This document shows, one piece after another, positions 12,701 to 38,914 of a stretch of 64,000 nt of DNA (the first letter of the stretch is position 1; the number at the start of each line of letters is the position of its first letter). Position numbers and translations under genes: made by a program. This DNA comes from Xiphophorus maculatus (lineage: Eukaryota > Chordata > Actinopteri > Cyprinodontiformes > Poeciliidae): the NCBI RefSeq assembly GCF_002775205.1, contig NC_036457.1, positions 12,004,996 to 12,068,995 on the forward strand, read 5' to 3'. Under the pieces are notes generated by a model. The model saw only the letters and a list, made by a program, of their open reading frames with translations. It made no database searches and was not told the DNA's origin.

Positions 12701-14231
12701 TTTTCTTCCTTAAAGTAAAGCGCCAGTGTTAAATAACACAGAAGAAACTTTAGTTTATTGCGTTGATTAAAGTATTACTGCGTAAAGCCTGAGCATGTTT
12801 TCCCTTTTCACCTGAGATTATGACGTCAGACTATTGGATTTATATCTGTTTTGCACATAAGAGTGCATTTAAAGTATCAATATGCTGCACTTTATTTAGT
12901 TCTTTAAGATGTTAGAAAGACGACCAAAATGATGAAGTGACCGCTTTAAAATCCTTTAAAAACATCTTTGATCTACCTTATGGTTTTCCTGTCAGTGGTG
13001 CTGTAAACATCTCATTTTTAAAGGTATATATTCTCAGCGTGACCTCGCATCTGGACGCTCTCCTTTCAAACACCCAACAAACATTGCCTTAATTTGGGCT
13101 CTGGTTCCAGCCCTCGAACTCTGCTCTAATCAGTAGCCAGTCATATCTAAGCTAACTTGGGCTTCAAAGCTCCCGACTTCTGCTGCCGTGCTCCGATTTC
13201 AAAGAAGCCGAAGACTTAACGAGTCGCCTGTAAACCGGTAAAAGACAGAGGAAGACGTGCTTCTGCTGACTGCCGCAGTAAATCTAATCCCCTGTGCCGC
13301 TCTCTGTGTTCTTCTTCGCTTTGGTCCTGCAGTTCCTGAGGGCAGTGAAGCACTTTGGGGAGGATGCCAGCAAGATGCAGCCAGATGAGTTCTTTGGCAT
13401 CTTTGACCAGTTCCTGCAGTCGTTCACGGAGGCTCAGCAGGAAAACGAGAACATAAGGAAACGCAAGGAAGAGGAGGAGCGCAGGGCCAAAATGGAAGCT
13501 CAGGTGTGTGACATTGTTGACTGTAAAGGTTTGTTTTAGGGGCATTTATGAACCATTTACATTTCCACTCAGAAGTGTGAATGCACATTTGTACTTTTAT
13601 GACAGTTTCGATTTTTTTCAAGGGTGAAAAGTTTAACAACCAGGTGCACAAGTTTTAATTTTTGTAAATTTTCTCTTATCTGCAAGGGTCAGTCATAGAG
13701 ATTCAGTTTAAATCTTTAAAAGCCCCAGATTAACATGATTAAGAGAACACCAAGTTGCCGAATTGCTGCGCATAAACGGATATATTGGCAGCAATGTAAT
13801 AATTGAAGGAAGAGAGGAGAAAAGAAACCTGTTCATCGAGTCAGCTGTTGCTAATTTAGTTTCAGCAGATGACTGAAAACAATTGAAACTGTTCTACAGG
13901 TTTTATGTGCAGGTAAACCAACACTTTATTAGATCTAAAGCAGTGCTGTGCTGGAAAGTTAAGGAGAATCCACTTAGAGAGATTTATAAATGAACTGCTT
14001 GTTCCTGTGTGTCACCAGCTGAAAGAACAGAGAGAGAAAGAACGCAAGGCCCGGAAAGCAAAAGCAAACGGAGAGGAAGACGGCGGCGAGTTTGATGACC
14101 TGGTGTCTGCGTTGCGGTCAGGCGAAGTGTTTGACAAGGATCTGTCCAAGATGAAACGCAACCGCAAACGGATCAACAACCAGAGCACGGACTCGAGCAG
14201 GGAGCGGCCAGTCACGAAGCTCAACATCTAA
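799..14231 (+). CDS. daam1: Formin DAAM1 (Dishevelled-associated activator of morphogenesis 1), 3' 23 coding exons, 5' partial
   Basis: Diaphanous-related formin that nucleates and elongates actin filaments and links Dishevelled to Rho in non-canonical Wnt/planar polarity signalling. Coding exons: 799-870, 1577-1671, 1926-2259, 2370-2480, 2578-2681, 2995-3061, 3148-3265, 5193-5331, 5537-5595, 5665-5852, 6027-6338, 6421-6528, 7792-7821, 8927-9024, 9101-9185, 9294-9400, 10008-10096, 11099-11267, 11399-11506, 12087-12147, 12250-12381, 13333-13503, 14019-14231. All borders are AG/GT, phases agree, and the 2970 nt give 989 residues; mammalian DAAM1 is about 1078, so roughly 90 N-terminal residues are missing. 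Order: GTPase-binding/FH3 armadillo region (exons 1-8), coiled coil (exons 9-10, [24 protein letters not shown]), proline-rich FH1 (exon 11), FH2 actin-binding core (exons 12-21, including [16 protein letters not shown]), basic coiled region, then the autoinhibitory DAD ([14 protein letters not shown], basic RNRKR). It ends TKLNI. Teleosts often carry daam1a and daam1b; I cannot tell which this is. Confidence 0.96.
4033..5110 (-). mobile_element. Tc1-like DNA transposon, internally deleted, in a daam1 intron
   Basis: The two ends are inverted copies of each other. The left arm near 4150-4300 (cacaggtgtggcat, ttagacagcataattattgc, ggccacaataaatggcc) reappears in reverse complement near 4845-4960. 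Outer ends near 4040 and 5100 also match inversely (ataaatgtaacacttg versus cgtgttgcattttat). The minus strand at 4401-4628 encodes a piece of Tc1 transposase C-terminus ([18 protein letters not shown] followed by a conserved EEEWN), where intact relatives read WPA-SPD-(x)3-IE. Most of the N-terminal and central transposase, including most of the DDE catalytic region, is missing, so it cannot encode an active enzyme. The family matches a common fish Tc1-like element recalled from memory; the exact ends are approximate. Confidence 0.85.
6105..6262 (+). other. daam1: daam1 FH1 proline-rich coding segment
   Basis: Within exon 6027-6338 the plus frame encodes several runs of four to ten prolines separated by Gly, Met or Ala. 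This is the formin FH1 domain that recruits profilin-actin and SH3/WW proteins. The DNA is a CCT/CCA/CCC-rich, strand-asymmetric tract. Glycine-rich open frames on the opposite strand here are shadows of this repeat. Confidence 0.9.
7792..7821 (+). CDS. daam1: daam1 30-nt microexon in the FH2 region
   Basis: A 30-nt exon encoding [10 protein letters not shown], bounded by tttag and gtgagt, aligned with DFFVNSNSKQ of mammalian DAAM1. Being a multiple of three, it can be skipped without a frameshift; a mammalian DAAM1 isoform lacking about ten residues here is recalled from memory. The upstream intron has several TGC triplets within 25 nt of the acceptor (ctgcttcctgctgcatttt), as seen upstream of SRRM4-dependent neural microexons, and RBFOX-type GCATG sites at 7332-7336, 7454-7458 and 7488-7492. 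It lies in the linker region near the start of the FH2 domain. Confidence 0.85.
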
Positions 14232-15002
14232 AACGTCCGTCCCCGCTCGCTTGTTTTTCCTCTTCAGTATCGGTTTGCCGTTGGGTCAAGCTGACCTCCA
14301 CATTCCTCTGCACCTTCATCCACCACCACCCAGATAGGCCTAAATCATGACCTCGTTGCAGAGCCATGCACTACACAACACATTCAGTAACTTGTTTTTC
14401 TTTTTTTAAATCTTATTCTGTTAGATTGCCATACGAGAGGGGGCGGAAACCAAACGCTGATAAAACTTTGACCAAATCAGATCAGTTTGTTCAGACGAAG
14501 CTGGAGACCAGCCTCCCTCCAGGTGTGGGAGATGCTTGTGGTTGTTTGATAAGATCCTTTTTCGTGCTGCTTTTCTACATCAGAATCTATGCACAAACTG
14601 AAACGTGCAGCTTTTAGACTCATTCAGAGCCGGGAGACGCCATTTTGTACAGACTGGTTTCATAGATCGAAAGGTGGTCAGGTTCAGCTACCTGAGGTGT
14701 CCCAGACAGACTTGATGCTCTGCTGCTGCAGAAACATCACAGGACTGAGACTCTGTGTTATTGGGACACAAACTGAAAGTAATAGAGAAGCAGGGATTTT
14801 TCTATTCATTACTGACGGGGAGCATTCATTATATATATGTGTGTGTATATGTTTCATTTGAACATTCTCCTGTTAAGAGCTGGCCTTGACTGTGTTGGTT
14901 TTTCTTTGTTGGGTGGGGTACTCTCGCAACCTGCAGCCTCTCAACATGTGTGAACACTCATGTCATAAACAGCATATATCCAAATATAAGGGTGTGTGCT
15001 TG

Positions 15003-15022
15003 CACACACACACACACACACA
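15003..15022. repeat. CA dinucleotide microsatellite
   Basis: Ten uninterrupted CA units inside the presumed daam1 3' UTR. Confidence 0.95.
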
Positions 15023-15312
15023 TAGAAATGTATGATTCTTATGCTAAATGCCATTTTAAGAACAGAAAACAATTCTTGAAATATATTTCCCTACCCATAA
15101 TGAGAGTTGCCCCACTTTAATGTCTTTATTTGTACAAATTAAGTATGTTTTCAGCACACTGGCTGGATTTACACTGCATTTAAAAACCCACGTATAGGTA
15201 ACTACGTATTTGAATTTCAGCTTTGTGAATCTATCCAGCGTCAAAACATCCCCACTCAAGTTTTATAATTTAAATACTGTCTTCCATTTGACCGGATATT
15301 AATAATAATAAT

Positions 15313-15318
15313 AATAAA
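15313..15318 (+). terminator. daam1: Probable daam1 polyadenylation signal
   Basis: AATAAA about 1.08 kb past the stop codon, at the end of an AAT repeat and before the convergent l3hypdh 3' end. Inferred from motif and position only. Confidence 0.45.
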
Positions 15319-15403
15319 TGGGAGAAATTACGTTTGCGTTTTGTGTTTATTCAACTTTTAACATTTGTTTTGGTTAAAAATCTGTAGCTGAACATCACAC
15401 ACC

Positions 15404-15442
15404 ATATGAGCATCAATATCAAGTTGATATTGATGCTCATAT
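15404..15442. repeat. Perfect 19-bp inverted repeat with a 1-nt centre
   Basis: The arm atatgagcatcaatatcaa is followed by a single G and then its exact reverse complement. It lies between the likely poly(A) signals of two convergent genes (daam1 at 15313, l3hypdh at 15550). It could extrude as a cruciform or fold as RNA in either 3' read-through transcript. Confidence 0.97.
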
Positions 15443-15549
15443 CAACCTGACCTCTGGCTCCATCTACTGGTCGATTCACTGCATTTTCTAATTTACCCAC
15501 AGGATTTAACTTTTTTCTTCTTTTTTTTTGCTAAATTGCTTTTTGTCAC

Positions 15550-15555
15550 TTTATT
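15550..15555 (-). terminator. l3hypdh: Probable l3hypdh polyadenylation signal
   Basis: AATAAA on the minus strand (TTTATT on plus), 111 nt past the l3hypdh stop codon, giving a short 3' UTR. A second copy at about 15345-15350 is a possible distal site. Confidence 0.5.
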
Positions 15556-15665
15556 TTAGTGATAAATCCAAACATTTGCTGCTTGTATCTTCTCGGTGCA
15601 TGCCTGTAATATTCCAAACACTTTCACCATGAATGAAGTGAAATCCCCTTTGTCGACGACAACGT

Positions 15666-17907
15666 TCACTTCAGCAGAAACCCGTGGGTCAGCTCGTCTT
15701 GCGGCTCCTGGACGAAGCGTGAAACTCCGGTGTAGAAAGCACGGCCGGCTACTTCCACCACAACTGCCCTGAAGTCTCCGCATCTGGTCTCCTGAAGAGA
15801 AACGGAAACGTCAAGAGTTCACCTCGGACTGCTGGGGAAAAGGTTTGTGGGGGTCGACACAGGAGCCGACACCGGCTCATAAATCAGGTTAAAGCTCAGC
15901 TGAAGAGTCAGAACTGATGGTTTTACATAAAAATAAAGAGAGCTTAGTTTTGCTCATGTAGTGAACTTTTAGTCAAAGATGGTAAGAGCCAAAAATGAGG
16001 AAAAAAATTAAAAATGTGATTTTAGATCCATTTGAATCTGTCCAATGTTATATCAAGTTGCTGGTAACCTTTGGTTGGTGGGGACAGAAAGAGAGCTAAA
16101 ATCTACCATATAGATTTTTTTCTTTATTTTTTTTTAATGTATTTTGGATTTATGTCAACTTTTTGCTAAAATCTACCATATAGATTTTTTTCTTTATTTT
16201 TTTTTAATGTATTTTGGATTTATGTCAACTTAAATATCTAGAACCAACGGACCATTTACAGCATTGATTTAGCGTGAATATTGTAGACAATTGTTTGCTT
16301 AAACATGAAACGGTTTAAGTTCTTAAAGTATTAATTTCGTTAAACTTTGTATAATCGTCTTTCCTCTTTACAACTATGCACTAAATTGGTTTTTGCCAAC
16401 CACATAAAATGCTAATAGAATAAACTGACGATTGTGGTTATAATGTGACAAAATGTAGAATTGGTAAGAGGTTCTATGCAAAAGTGTGAATACTTTTGCA
16501 TAGAACTGTATCTAGATCAAGATTTCTCATACCTCAACAGCTTTTCCTGTAAACTTGGATCCGGTGGCGCCACTCTGAAACGTCCTGGTCTGGTTCAGCT
16601 GGATGAGACCTTTGTGGTACTGAAGAGCAACTCGAGCTGTAACACCTGAACCAGTAGGGCTTCGGTCCACCTGGTGGGAGACGGGGGCAGCACAGATTAT
16701 ATGTTTAAGAATGTGTGTTTTAACTCACTGCAGAGGTGAGAGTTTAAATGTGATATTTGCAAAAACCATAGACTGGAGGGGTGGAGAATGGAAAAATAAG
16801 ATGGGTGGACAGATTGGTGGATAGAAAAATGGATGATGTGAAGCTGGTTTTTCCAGATTGTGCAGGTACCCTGAACATACCTGAGCTTCGGCGAACACGC
16901 AGATGTTGGCGGTGGGCTCAGGTGAGAACTGGTCTCTGCCGTCTGTGAGGATGGTGCCGTAAAGGAACGCCAGGTCGTCGCTAACTGGATGGTGCAGCTT
17001 CACCTACCAAGGAGAAGAGAAAGAAGAAGGAGAGTGTGGACAGACAGGTATGTGGACAAGCTCGTAAATGGCATGCGCATGAAAAGAAAGCACTCTTTCT
17101 ATTAACATCCCTGTGGCTGACCAGACTGTTTCCTTTTGAAGTTTAAAAGGAGAAAGTGTCCTACCTGGGATTTAATAGCTCTGGTCACCGCCGTTGCTGC
17201 GTCCACCAGATCCCTAGTCCTGGACTGCTTCACATCCAGACCAAACCTCTGTGCATCAACAAAGGCGTAAAAAGCTCCCCCGTAGCTGATGTCCACCGTC
17301 ACCTCACCAAACCCCTCTACTGTCACCGTCACATCTGGTGTAAAGTCATTTATTCAGCCCTGTGGGATATAAAACCACCTGACCACAATTTGAGTGTAAA
17401 TAAAAAAAAACAAAAAAACGACCTCCCACCTGTTGCAAAGGCAAACGCCGGCACACTCAGAAACCTCACCGCTCCTGTTTTACCAGCAGAATACTCCACA
17501 AAGGCCTTCACCAGCCCACAGGGGCAGTGGATGTTCACCTGCGTCTCCGGCGACCGCGGCTCCTTCACCAGCTTGTAGTCCACGGCGAAGCGACCCAGGG
17601 CGATGACGGCGTGTCCGCACATCGTGCTGTAGCCCTCGTTGTGCATGAACAGCACCCCCAGGTCGGCCTCGGGCGTCTCGCTGTCCACGATCAAGGCCCC
17701 GTACATGTCGTAGTGACCCCGGGGCTCGAACATCAGCACCTTCCTGAGGTGGTCCAGGTGCTCGCAGGCATACCTGCGCTTTGAGAGCACACTGTCACCT
17801 CTGACCTCTGGGTAGCCGGCGACAATGATGCGGAGAGGTTCCCCTCCTGTGTGCATGTCCACCACAGAGAGCTCGACTCCCTCATGAGGGGGAAGCTGCA
17901 GCTCCAT
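15666..17907 (-). CDS. l3hypdh: Trans-3-hydroxy-L-proline dehydratase (proline racemase family)
   Basis: Dehydrates trans-3-hydroxy-L-proline, which derives from collagen IV breakdown and diet, to delta-1-pyrroline-2-carboxylate. Exons in transcript order: 17430-17907, 17165-17334, 16881-17003, 16533-16670, 15666-15791. They sum to 1035 nt, 344 residues, against about 354 in human. The start is the ATG at 17905-17907 (MELQLPPHEG); the frame stays open upstream only through a non-ATG codon. N-terminal VDMHTGGEPLRI is the family substrate-binding signature. The first catalytic cysteine is at about residue 97 (GYSTMCGHAV). The second site reads DRSPTGSGVTA: the threonine replaces the second cysteine of true proline racemases (DRSPCGTG), which is the hallmark of the dehydratase branch. 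The C-terminus is HGFLLK. The gene converges on daam1, as the human pair also lie near each other on 14q23. Confidence 0.96.
16095..16231. repeat. Recent 70-bp tandem duplication in l3hypdh intron 4
   Basis: A 70-bp unit starting gctaaaatctaccatatag and ending tatgtcaact occurs at 16095-16164 and again from 16165, with no mismatch seen over the copied part, including its T-rich runs. The exact identity in non-coding sequence implies a very recent duplication or an assembly artefact. Confidence 0.95.
16471..16506. repeat. Perfect 15-bp inverted repeat, 6-nt loop
   Basis: The arm gttctatgcaaaagt, loop gtgaat, then its exact reverse complement. It lies in l3hypdh intron 4, just past the end of exon 4 at 16533. 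Confidence 0.96.
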
Positions 17908-20900
17908 CTCTGAACTGCTCAAAGAAATAAAAATGCACGTAAGGTTCCAGCATCATTTGGACCTGATAAAAGTTTAGTTCAATGCCTCCTCACACCGCAG
18001 GAGGAAGGAAAATAATACATGATGTCACCAAATAATAGATGTATGTACTGTAGTTTATCTCAGTGTAATTCCAGATGTTCTGTGAAACTTTCAGAGGTTT
18101 GAAAACAGTAGTGGACATACAGCATCCTGAAGACCAAGAGGCACATAGAGGCCAGCTGAAAGTTCTGAAGAAGTTTAAAACAAGGTTCAAATCTTGGAAT
18201 ATTGGCTTGTCTTGGAATAACATTCCAAGATTTGAACGTCCCACAAAGCCCCGTTTAGGAGTTTAGTTCAGATGAAAGTATATTTAGGACTTGGACACTC
18301 TGTACATTCTGTTTGAGCTTGAGCTGCTTTGCCAGAAGAATCTGTAAACATTTCCACCTCTAGATGTGCAAAGCTGGTGGACATTCACAGAAAAAACCTA
18401 AAGCTGTAATAGAAGCAAAAGGCAGCTTTAAAAAATGCAGACTAAACTTTTTGCTATTGCTATTTGTATCAAAGAATAGATTAAATGTAAAACATGCGTA
18501 TTTTACATTGACTTTACTTAAATCCCAAACAACATTCATTAAAATTTTTCGTTGACCAAAAGTGAAAAGGTTAAGGGGAGTGAAGCCTTAATTATTCAGC
18601 GGGTGAGCAGGCATTACGGATTGGTCTGTTGCAGAAGCTTACATGCTTAGTTTTCATTTTTATTAAAAAGGCTGCTCAACAACAATAAAACCAAAGCAAG
18701 AAACAGCTTTAAAGTTGTAGTAGCGTCCAACAACACAGAAGCAGAGACAGTCACTTTAACATAAAAACAAAAAGGAGGAAAATGCTTACCTGATTTAAAA
18801 AAAAAAAAAAGAAGTTTCTTTGATTCTTGCAAAACTTTTTTATTCGTCTTCCAGTTATTTTGTTACCAACACAAAACGGACCAGAGGATGAAAAAAAAAG
18901 GATCAATAGCGCCACCTGTTGTTCTGGATGACTAAGAGAGGTTTCAGATGGGATGGTGTGGTCAAGTGTAGATGAACAAAAAAAAGATTTTAACACAAAT
19001 AATAATCATAGCTGGGAGTGATACCCCAATGATATTTTTTTATAAATAAAATAACTGAAGGTGATCTGGGTTTTTAAAATAAATCTAATTAAACCTTTAC
19101 AGTGAAAACAAATAATAAAAATAAACCTTAAGTGCTGGGTATGGGAAATAAAAATCAGACCACCGCATTTTATTTCACATTTAAAACGGGGAAAATTATA
19201 CTTTTACACAGAAGATAACGAAGGAAGACATTTTTAATCAACTGCAATCTGAAATAAATAATAAAACTATGACCAACGATATTCTAGGCCATATTACAAC
19301 CTTTCATATTTCCATGCATAGTTTTTTAAAAAATATATTAAGAAGAAAAAAATACTTTGTCCTAAGCCGCTGAAAAGTCCCAGTTTGCTGTGCTGAGAGT
19401 TTTAGCTGCTTGTCTTTAGCAAAAACAGAATTCAGAATTGTTTCTAACGTTCACGAGATAAAGATGTGCTACATAGAAGACTAAACAACAGATGGTGAGC
19501 AGGAATCTGTTTTCATTATTCATTTCACAGCTGACAGGTTCCCTCAGATGCATGCAAGGTCGCTAAATAGATCTAACATAGGACAGATGTACCAAATCGG
19601 CCTGCATGCTGACAACATCACAGCCCACACTAACTTAATCGGAAGTCACTTAAAACTAAATGCCAATTATTTAAATCATCTATCTGTAATAAGCATACCT
19701 GAGCAAGTTTAGTTGCATGTCAGAATAAATAGTGACTTTAATACAGTTCTGTTGCAATACCTAAATTATGCATTGCAATGCTGCAATCCTTTCTATGTGC
19801 ACGGGTAAATCTGTTTGTTGAACACTTCAGTAGTTAAATGTGCAGATCATTAATATTTCTAATATACTGTATGTTTTTCACCCTTTAGATTTCCATGCTC
19901 TATTAGTCTGTGTCAGAACTTCTAAATTACACTAGTGTGGGAAAAAATAAAGGTCAACCCTAACCAGTACTTAGTTGTTTAACCTTGATCAGTGCACCTC
20001 GATGGGAGGCTATACTTTATAAGGCACATGCAGTTACCTGACTCCAGGGGTGGTAGCTTTAGGGAGGGATGAGGGGGCACTGGGGAGACATTAGACAAAG
20101 TGACTGATCCATTGTGCATGTGCAAATGTTGAGCCTGTTCCAATCTTACGGAGAGAACAAAGAGTTCGAGCTGCTCCCGTTTTCTCAGAGACACAAGCAG
20201 ATGAACGACAAAAATCTGCACATTGACATTGGTAAAGTAAATAGTTCAAGAAGTCATGCTATGCTTTGGTTCTTTTGACATCTTCATCAAACTGGATTAT
20301 AAACGGTCTCTGGCATGGTTTGCTCACAGCTTGTTCAAAGCAACTATGAAATAACTTCTTCTTTACAAAAAAGCCTTTTTTAATGGTGGACCACCGAAGG
20401 GGTCGTTGGGTGTCTTGGTCTCATCTTGAGAATGGTTTTCCTAATCTAGGATGTACACTTTTCAAACAACTTATGTTCTAGTTTTTTATTTTTTGATGCC
20501 AAGATCAAACAGTCTTATGTTAATAAAGTAACCAAATATATAGTCATGAGAAAAAGATTTCTCTGTTTCATGCCACTGGTGTCATTATTCCTTCTAATAA
20601 CACTGTAAACACTCAATTAAGGTGGCATTTCCTCCTTCTAGCCACTCTTTATTATCTCTAACCAGGTCATGGTCCTTTGTACCAGTTTGGGGAGTGGTGG
20701 GTCTATTAGGGCTGGGTTTGTAAACATGCAAATCTGAGCACCCGACATTTGCAAAACTAAGCATCTTAAAATGAAATGGCGACATCGCCATCTATCAAAC
20801 ACTAACCATTGTTTTCTATAAAAGAAAGGAGTTTTTATGTTTTCTTATTATGTCCATTTTAACTAAAGTGATGGTTGACCATCCTTTTAAAAAAACACCG

Positions 20901-21197
20901 TCTCTGGAGTAACATGCATAAAAGCTGCAGAGCAGATTATGTGGTGCTTTAAAATGCATAAGAAGTTCCAACAATCAGCTGCATTTTTACTTGTTTTTTT
21001 GTTCATAATTTGTTTCTGTGCCTTTTTGGCATCACACTGCCATACAAAGTGCATACAATTCTGAGAAAAATCCCTGGGATTTGATGCATAGGTTACATGA
21101 AGTAATATTAGCATGCAGTCACGTTATTAGTGTTTAAAATGCCTTCCAGTCCAGCAGAAATATGCAGGTTGCTGATCAAAAATATACAGATGCTAAG
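17908..21197. other. Intergenic region: l3hypdh promoter side and presumed kcnh5 3' UTR
   Basis: About 3.3 kb between two minus-strand genes. The part next to 17908 should hold the l3hypdh 5' UTR and promoter, but I see no clear TATA or CpG-rich core. The part next to 21197 is presumably kcnh5 3' UTR. It is AT-rich with poly-A runs (18797-18810) and one inverted repeat (18185-18247). The short open frames here (for example 18075-18266 and 19979-20221) match no family I know. Confidence 0.55.
18185..18247. repeat. Perfect 16-bp inverted repeat, 31-nt loop
   Basis: The arm gttcaaatcttggaat at 18185-18200 is matched by its exact reverse complement at 18232-18247. The loop repeats part of the arm (cttggaata), as expected if the segment arose by fold-back copying. 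Confidence 0.95.
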
Positions 21198-36185
<14,988 letters not shown>

Positions 36186-38067
36186 TCACACTACCCACGG
36201 TCAAGCACATCGCAGAGGACACAGCACATCCGGTGGACAGTTTAAAAAAAAATAAAAACTCCCATCCTAAAATGAAAAAAGTGTCCGCAAGCAAACTGAA
36301 TCAAAGGTTTAACTGGATTAAGTTATCCTGTATCCACTAATTAATGGCCTGTTTTCAGACAAATAGCTTGAAAAAAAATCACTATTTTATATAATAGGGT
36401 TTGTAAATAATATGCTATATAATGCTCACTGGTTCATAAGCTGTTATCATCTTCTTACACAAATGCAGACTTTTTCCCCCAAGATATAGCAGATAGAATC
36501 TCTCAAAAACAGATTAATATAGGTAATAAAATATAATCTGACCTGATCTGTGTACAGATTCGTGTGTTTTGAACATCCAACACCACACCAGTAATATTGG
36601 CTAGCAATAAAAATAATAATGATGCAAATGATAGTAGGAATAGTTTTATTTTGAAGGTTTCTCCACTTGTTTTCCGGCTCTTTCCGAGTGCACTGTTTGA
36701 TTCTTTTCTCTTGCATTTAACAGAAGCATTTTTTTTCTCTTCCACAAGAACATATATTTTTGTAGCTATGGAGATAACATAATAAGAAAGTAAAAGAGTA
36801 TATAAAACGACATGGTTTTGTATATGTAAAAATATATTTAGAGCCTTTAAAAAATAATTGACTAAAAAGAGAAAACTCAAAGCATGCATTACATAAAGAA
36901 AACAATTGTTTGATATAAAAAGGATAATTAAACAAATGACATACATATTAGTTGGGGGGGAAATCTATAGCTTTTACTTGTTTTAGTGAACATGTCAATG
37001 TACTTTGCACTCATTTCTCATTGTAGAGTATATGGTAAGCATAAGGATTTTTGTTGTGGAAGTGGGAGGTCAGACACCCACACACCACCTCTCCCGCATG
37101 ACCCCTCACACACTCCCACACACACACATGCAGCGCACAAGGCATTTATGTTGTGAAACCTCTGACTATACAGATTTATGGACTGAGGAGATAGCTATGA
37201 GTACATTTTCCAATTTCAAACTTTGAAATGTAGAATTCTAAGTTAAAATAAAATGCCTAATTACACCACATCCTTCAATTGACCAACTAACCACCCTGCT
37301 TCAGATGGTTATGCTTGGAAAACCTGGTTGTTGGGGATAGTGATAAAATTTTGGAGATTCACTGCTTGTGACAACACTATTAACAATAATAATACAAATA
37401 ATACAGATGATATATTCATCTTTAAGTTTTGCATTATTCAGGCAGTCAACGTTGACATGTTAAATGGTTTTTTTTCTTTTCTTCTTTCTTTTGGTGGTAA
37501 CTCAAAATGCAAGGAAATAAATAAATACTACATCTTATTCCTGGGTAGGTTTCTTAAATGTTTCCATTTGAGGAGATCACTTCATTGAGGTTATTTTGAA
37601 GTAGAGTAATATATGAACTGCACCCATAAAAAACTTGCCAAATCTTCTGTCCCAGTCCTAAGCAATCTTAGGCTGTATTTCCATTGTTTGGAGCCTTTTT
37701 TTTTTTTTGGAACATTGAAGTTTAAACAAGCAACACATATTGGTTAAATGAACATTTTAATAATTAAACAAACAGAGACAGTGTGAGAGAGAACTATACA
37801 CAGCCATACATAACAACTAATCACTGGTGTGGTTACATACTGTTGTGGGATGGTATTCCATTCAGCAATTTAGTGTGGTTGTTTTGGCCACTCAAGCATG
37901 CTGTTTGAGTGAATATTCAATGATTGTAACGTCAGGACTGAGTGCAGAACATTCCGTTTTCTCAGTTTTCAAAATATTAGAGGTCGTCTCTGATAAATCT
38001 CACTATGTGTGGACACAGGCCCTAATTTGACCCACATGAATTGAGATATGGTGCTGAACTTATACAA

Positions 38068-38095
38068 AACTATTTATCAGTTTTGATAAATAGTT
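38068..38095. repeat. Perfect 12-bp inverted repeat, 4-nt loop
   Basis: aactatttatca, loop gttt, then the exact reverse complement. It is AT-rich, so less significant than the longer palindromes in this window. Confidence 0.85.
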
Positions 38096-38160
38096 CAGCG
38101 CTGGTAAGAAAAGTTGTAAAAGGCACAACAGAGTTGCAAAGTTGTGATGAGATGCAGAAG

Positions 38161-38204
38161 GCGCAGTGTTGGAAGGCGCAGTGTTGGAAGGCGCAGTGTT
38201 GGAA
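38161..38204. repeat. 15-bp minisatellite, three copies
   Basis: The unit gcgcagtgttggaag is repeated three times, the last copy lacking one base, in intergenic DNA. The minus-strand open frame crossing it (repeated SNTAP) is a by-product of the 15-bp period. Confidence 0.93.
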
Positions 38205-38511
38205 ATAGAGCTTCTTAGAGAAACAGAGCCCAATTTTATAGTGTCAAAATGCCAAGTCAAATTTATGTTTGATATATAGAAGATTTTTATGACAACTGAA
38301 AGTAACATATTTGTCTGATTGTGCTATAATGGCACTATGCGGCTGTAAAACAAATCATATTGCCCCTTTAAGAGTAAATCATCAGGCTTTCTTCCCGTAT
38401 AAATGAAACATTACTGCAACAAAGAAAAAAAAACAACAAACAAACAAAGATAATGTCTTTACATTAAGTACAGGACATTTTTATATCTCGTATCCACTGT
38501 GTGTAATATGG

Positions 38512-38600
38512 TATACGTCCAGTAGGAGGCGGTGCTTATACATTTTGGAGAGTGAACAACAGAAAGTAACGCCAGAAAAAGAAGAGGAGAATAACTATTG
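38512..38600 (+). mobile_element. Retroelement 3'-tail-like fragment with AGAAG-rich end
   Basis: ccagtaggaggcggtgctta, then gccagaaaaagaagaggaga. The same layout (ccagtaRgNGGCGGT ... cgccag ... agaag repeats) recurs at 39487-39595, so these look like two 3' ends of one fish non-LTR family. Family recognition is from memory. Confidence 0.5.
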
Positions 38601-38827
38601 GAGTAGAAGGAAACGAGAGGGCAGATAAAATGGCAGAGGGCAATTCAAAATCCTATTAGTTTTACAGTTAAAACGAGTAAATCTGAGGGAAAGAGTATTG
38701 TTTTACAAGAGTATTGAGGGAAAGTGTCATTGTTTTAAAATTGTTTTATTGTTTTATACTTGTGCATATGTATTAATTGTTTTTATCTTGTAACCAGGTT
38801 GCTATGTAGCCTATTGCAAATTTTTTG

Positions 38828-38895
38828 CTCAGGTCCCTCTTGAAAATGAGATCTAGATCTCAACGGGGTTTACCTGATTAAATAAAGGAATATAT
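38828..38895 (+). mobile_element. LINE-type 3' UTR fragment
   Basis: gtccctcttgaaaatgagat followed by a 'gatctcaacgggGTTTACCTGATTAAATAAAGGAATA' type end (split here for length: gatctcaacggggtttacct, gattaaataaaggaata). This matches a common fish LINE 3' end ending in an ATAAAG-like tail. It abuts the 5'-truncated LINE at 38915. No coding sequence is present in it. Confidence 0.5.
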
Positions 38896-38914
38896 ATAAT
38901 ATATTGTTTAAAAA

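Larger units (their letters stand above)
14232..15318 (+). other. daam1: daam1 3' untranslated region (probable)
   Basis: Non-coding sequence after the daam1 TAA. It contains a CA microsatellite (15003-15022) and a short AAT repeat. The first strong AATAAA on the plus strand before the neighbouring gene is at 15313-15318, so the 3' UTR is probably about 1.1 kb. I see no other gene in it. Confidence 0.6.

Noticed and set aside
17350..17922. Longer l3hypdh start at 17922
   Set aside because: The codon there is TTG; the first ATG of the frame is at 17905-17907 and matches the expected protein start.
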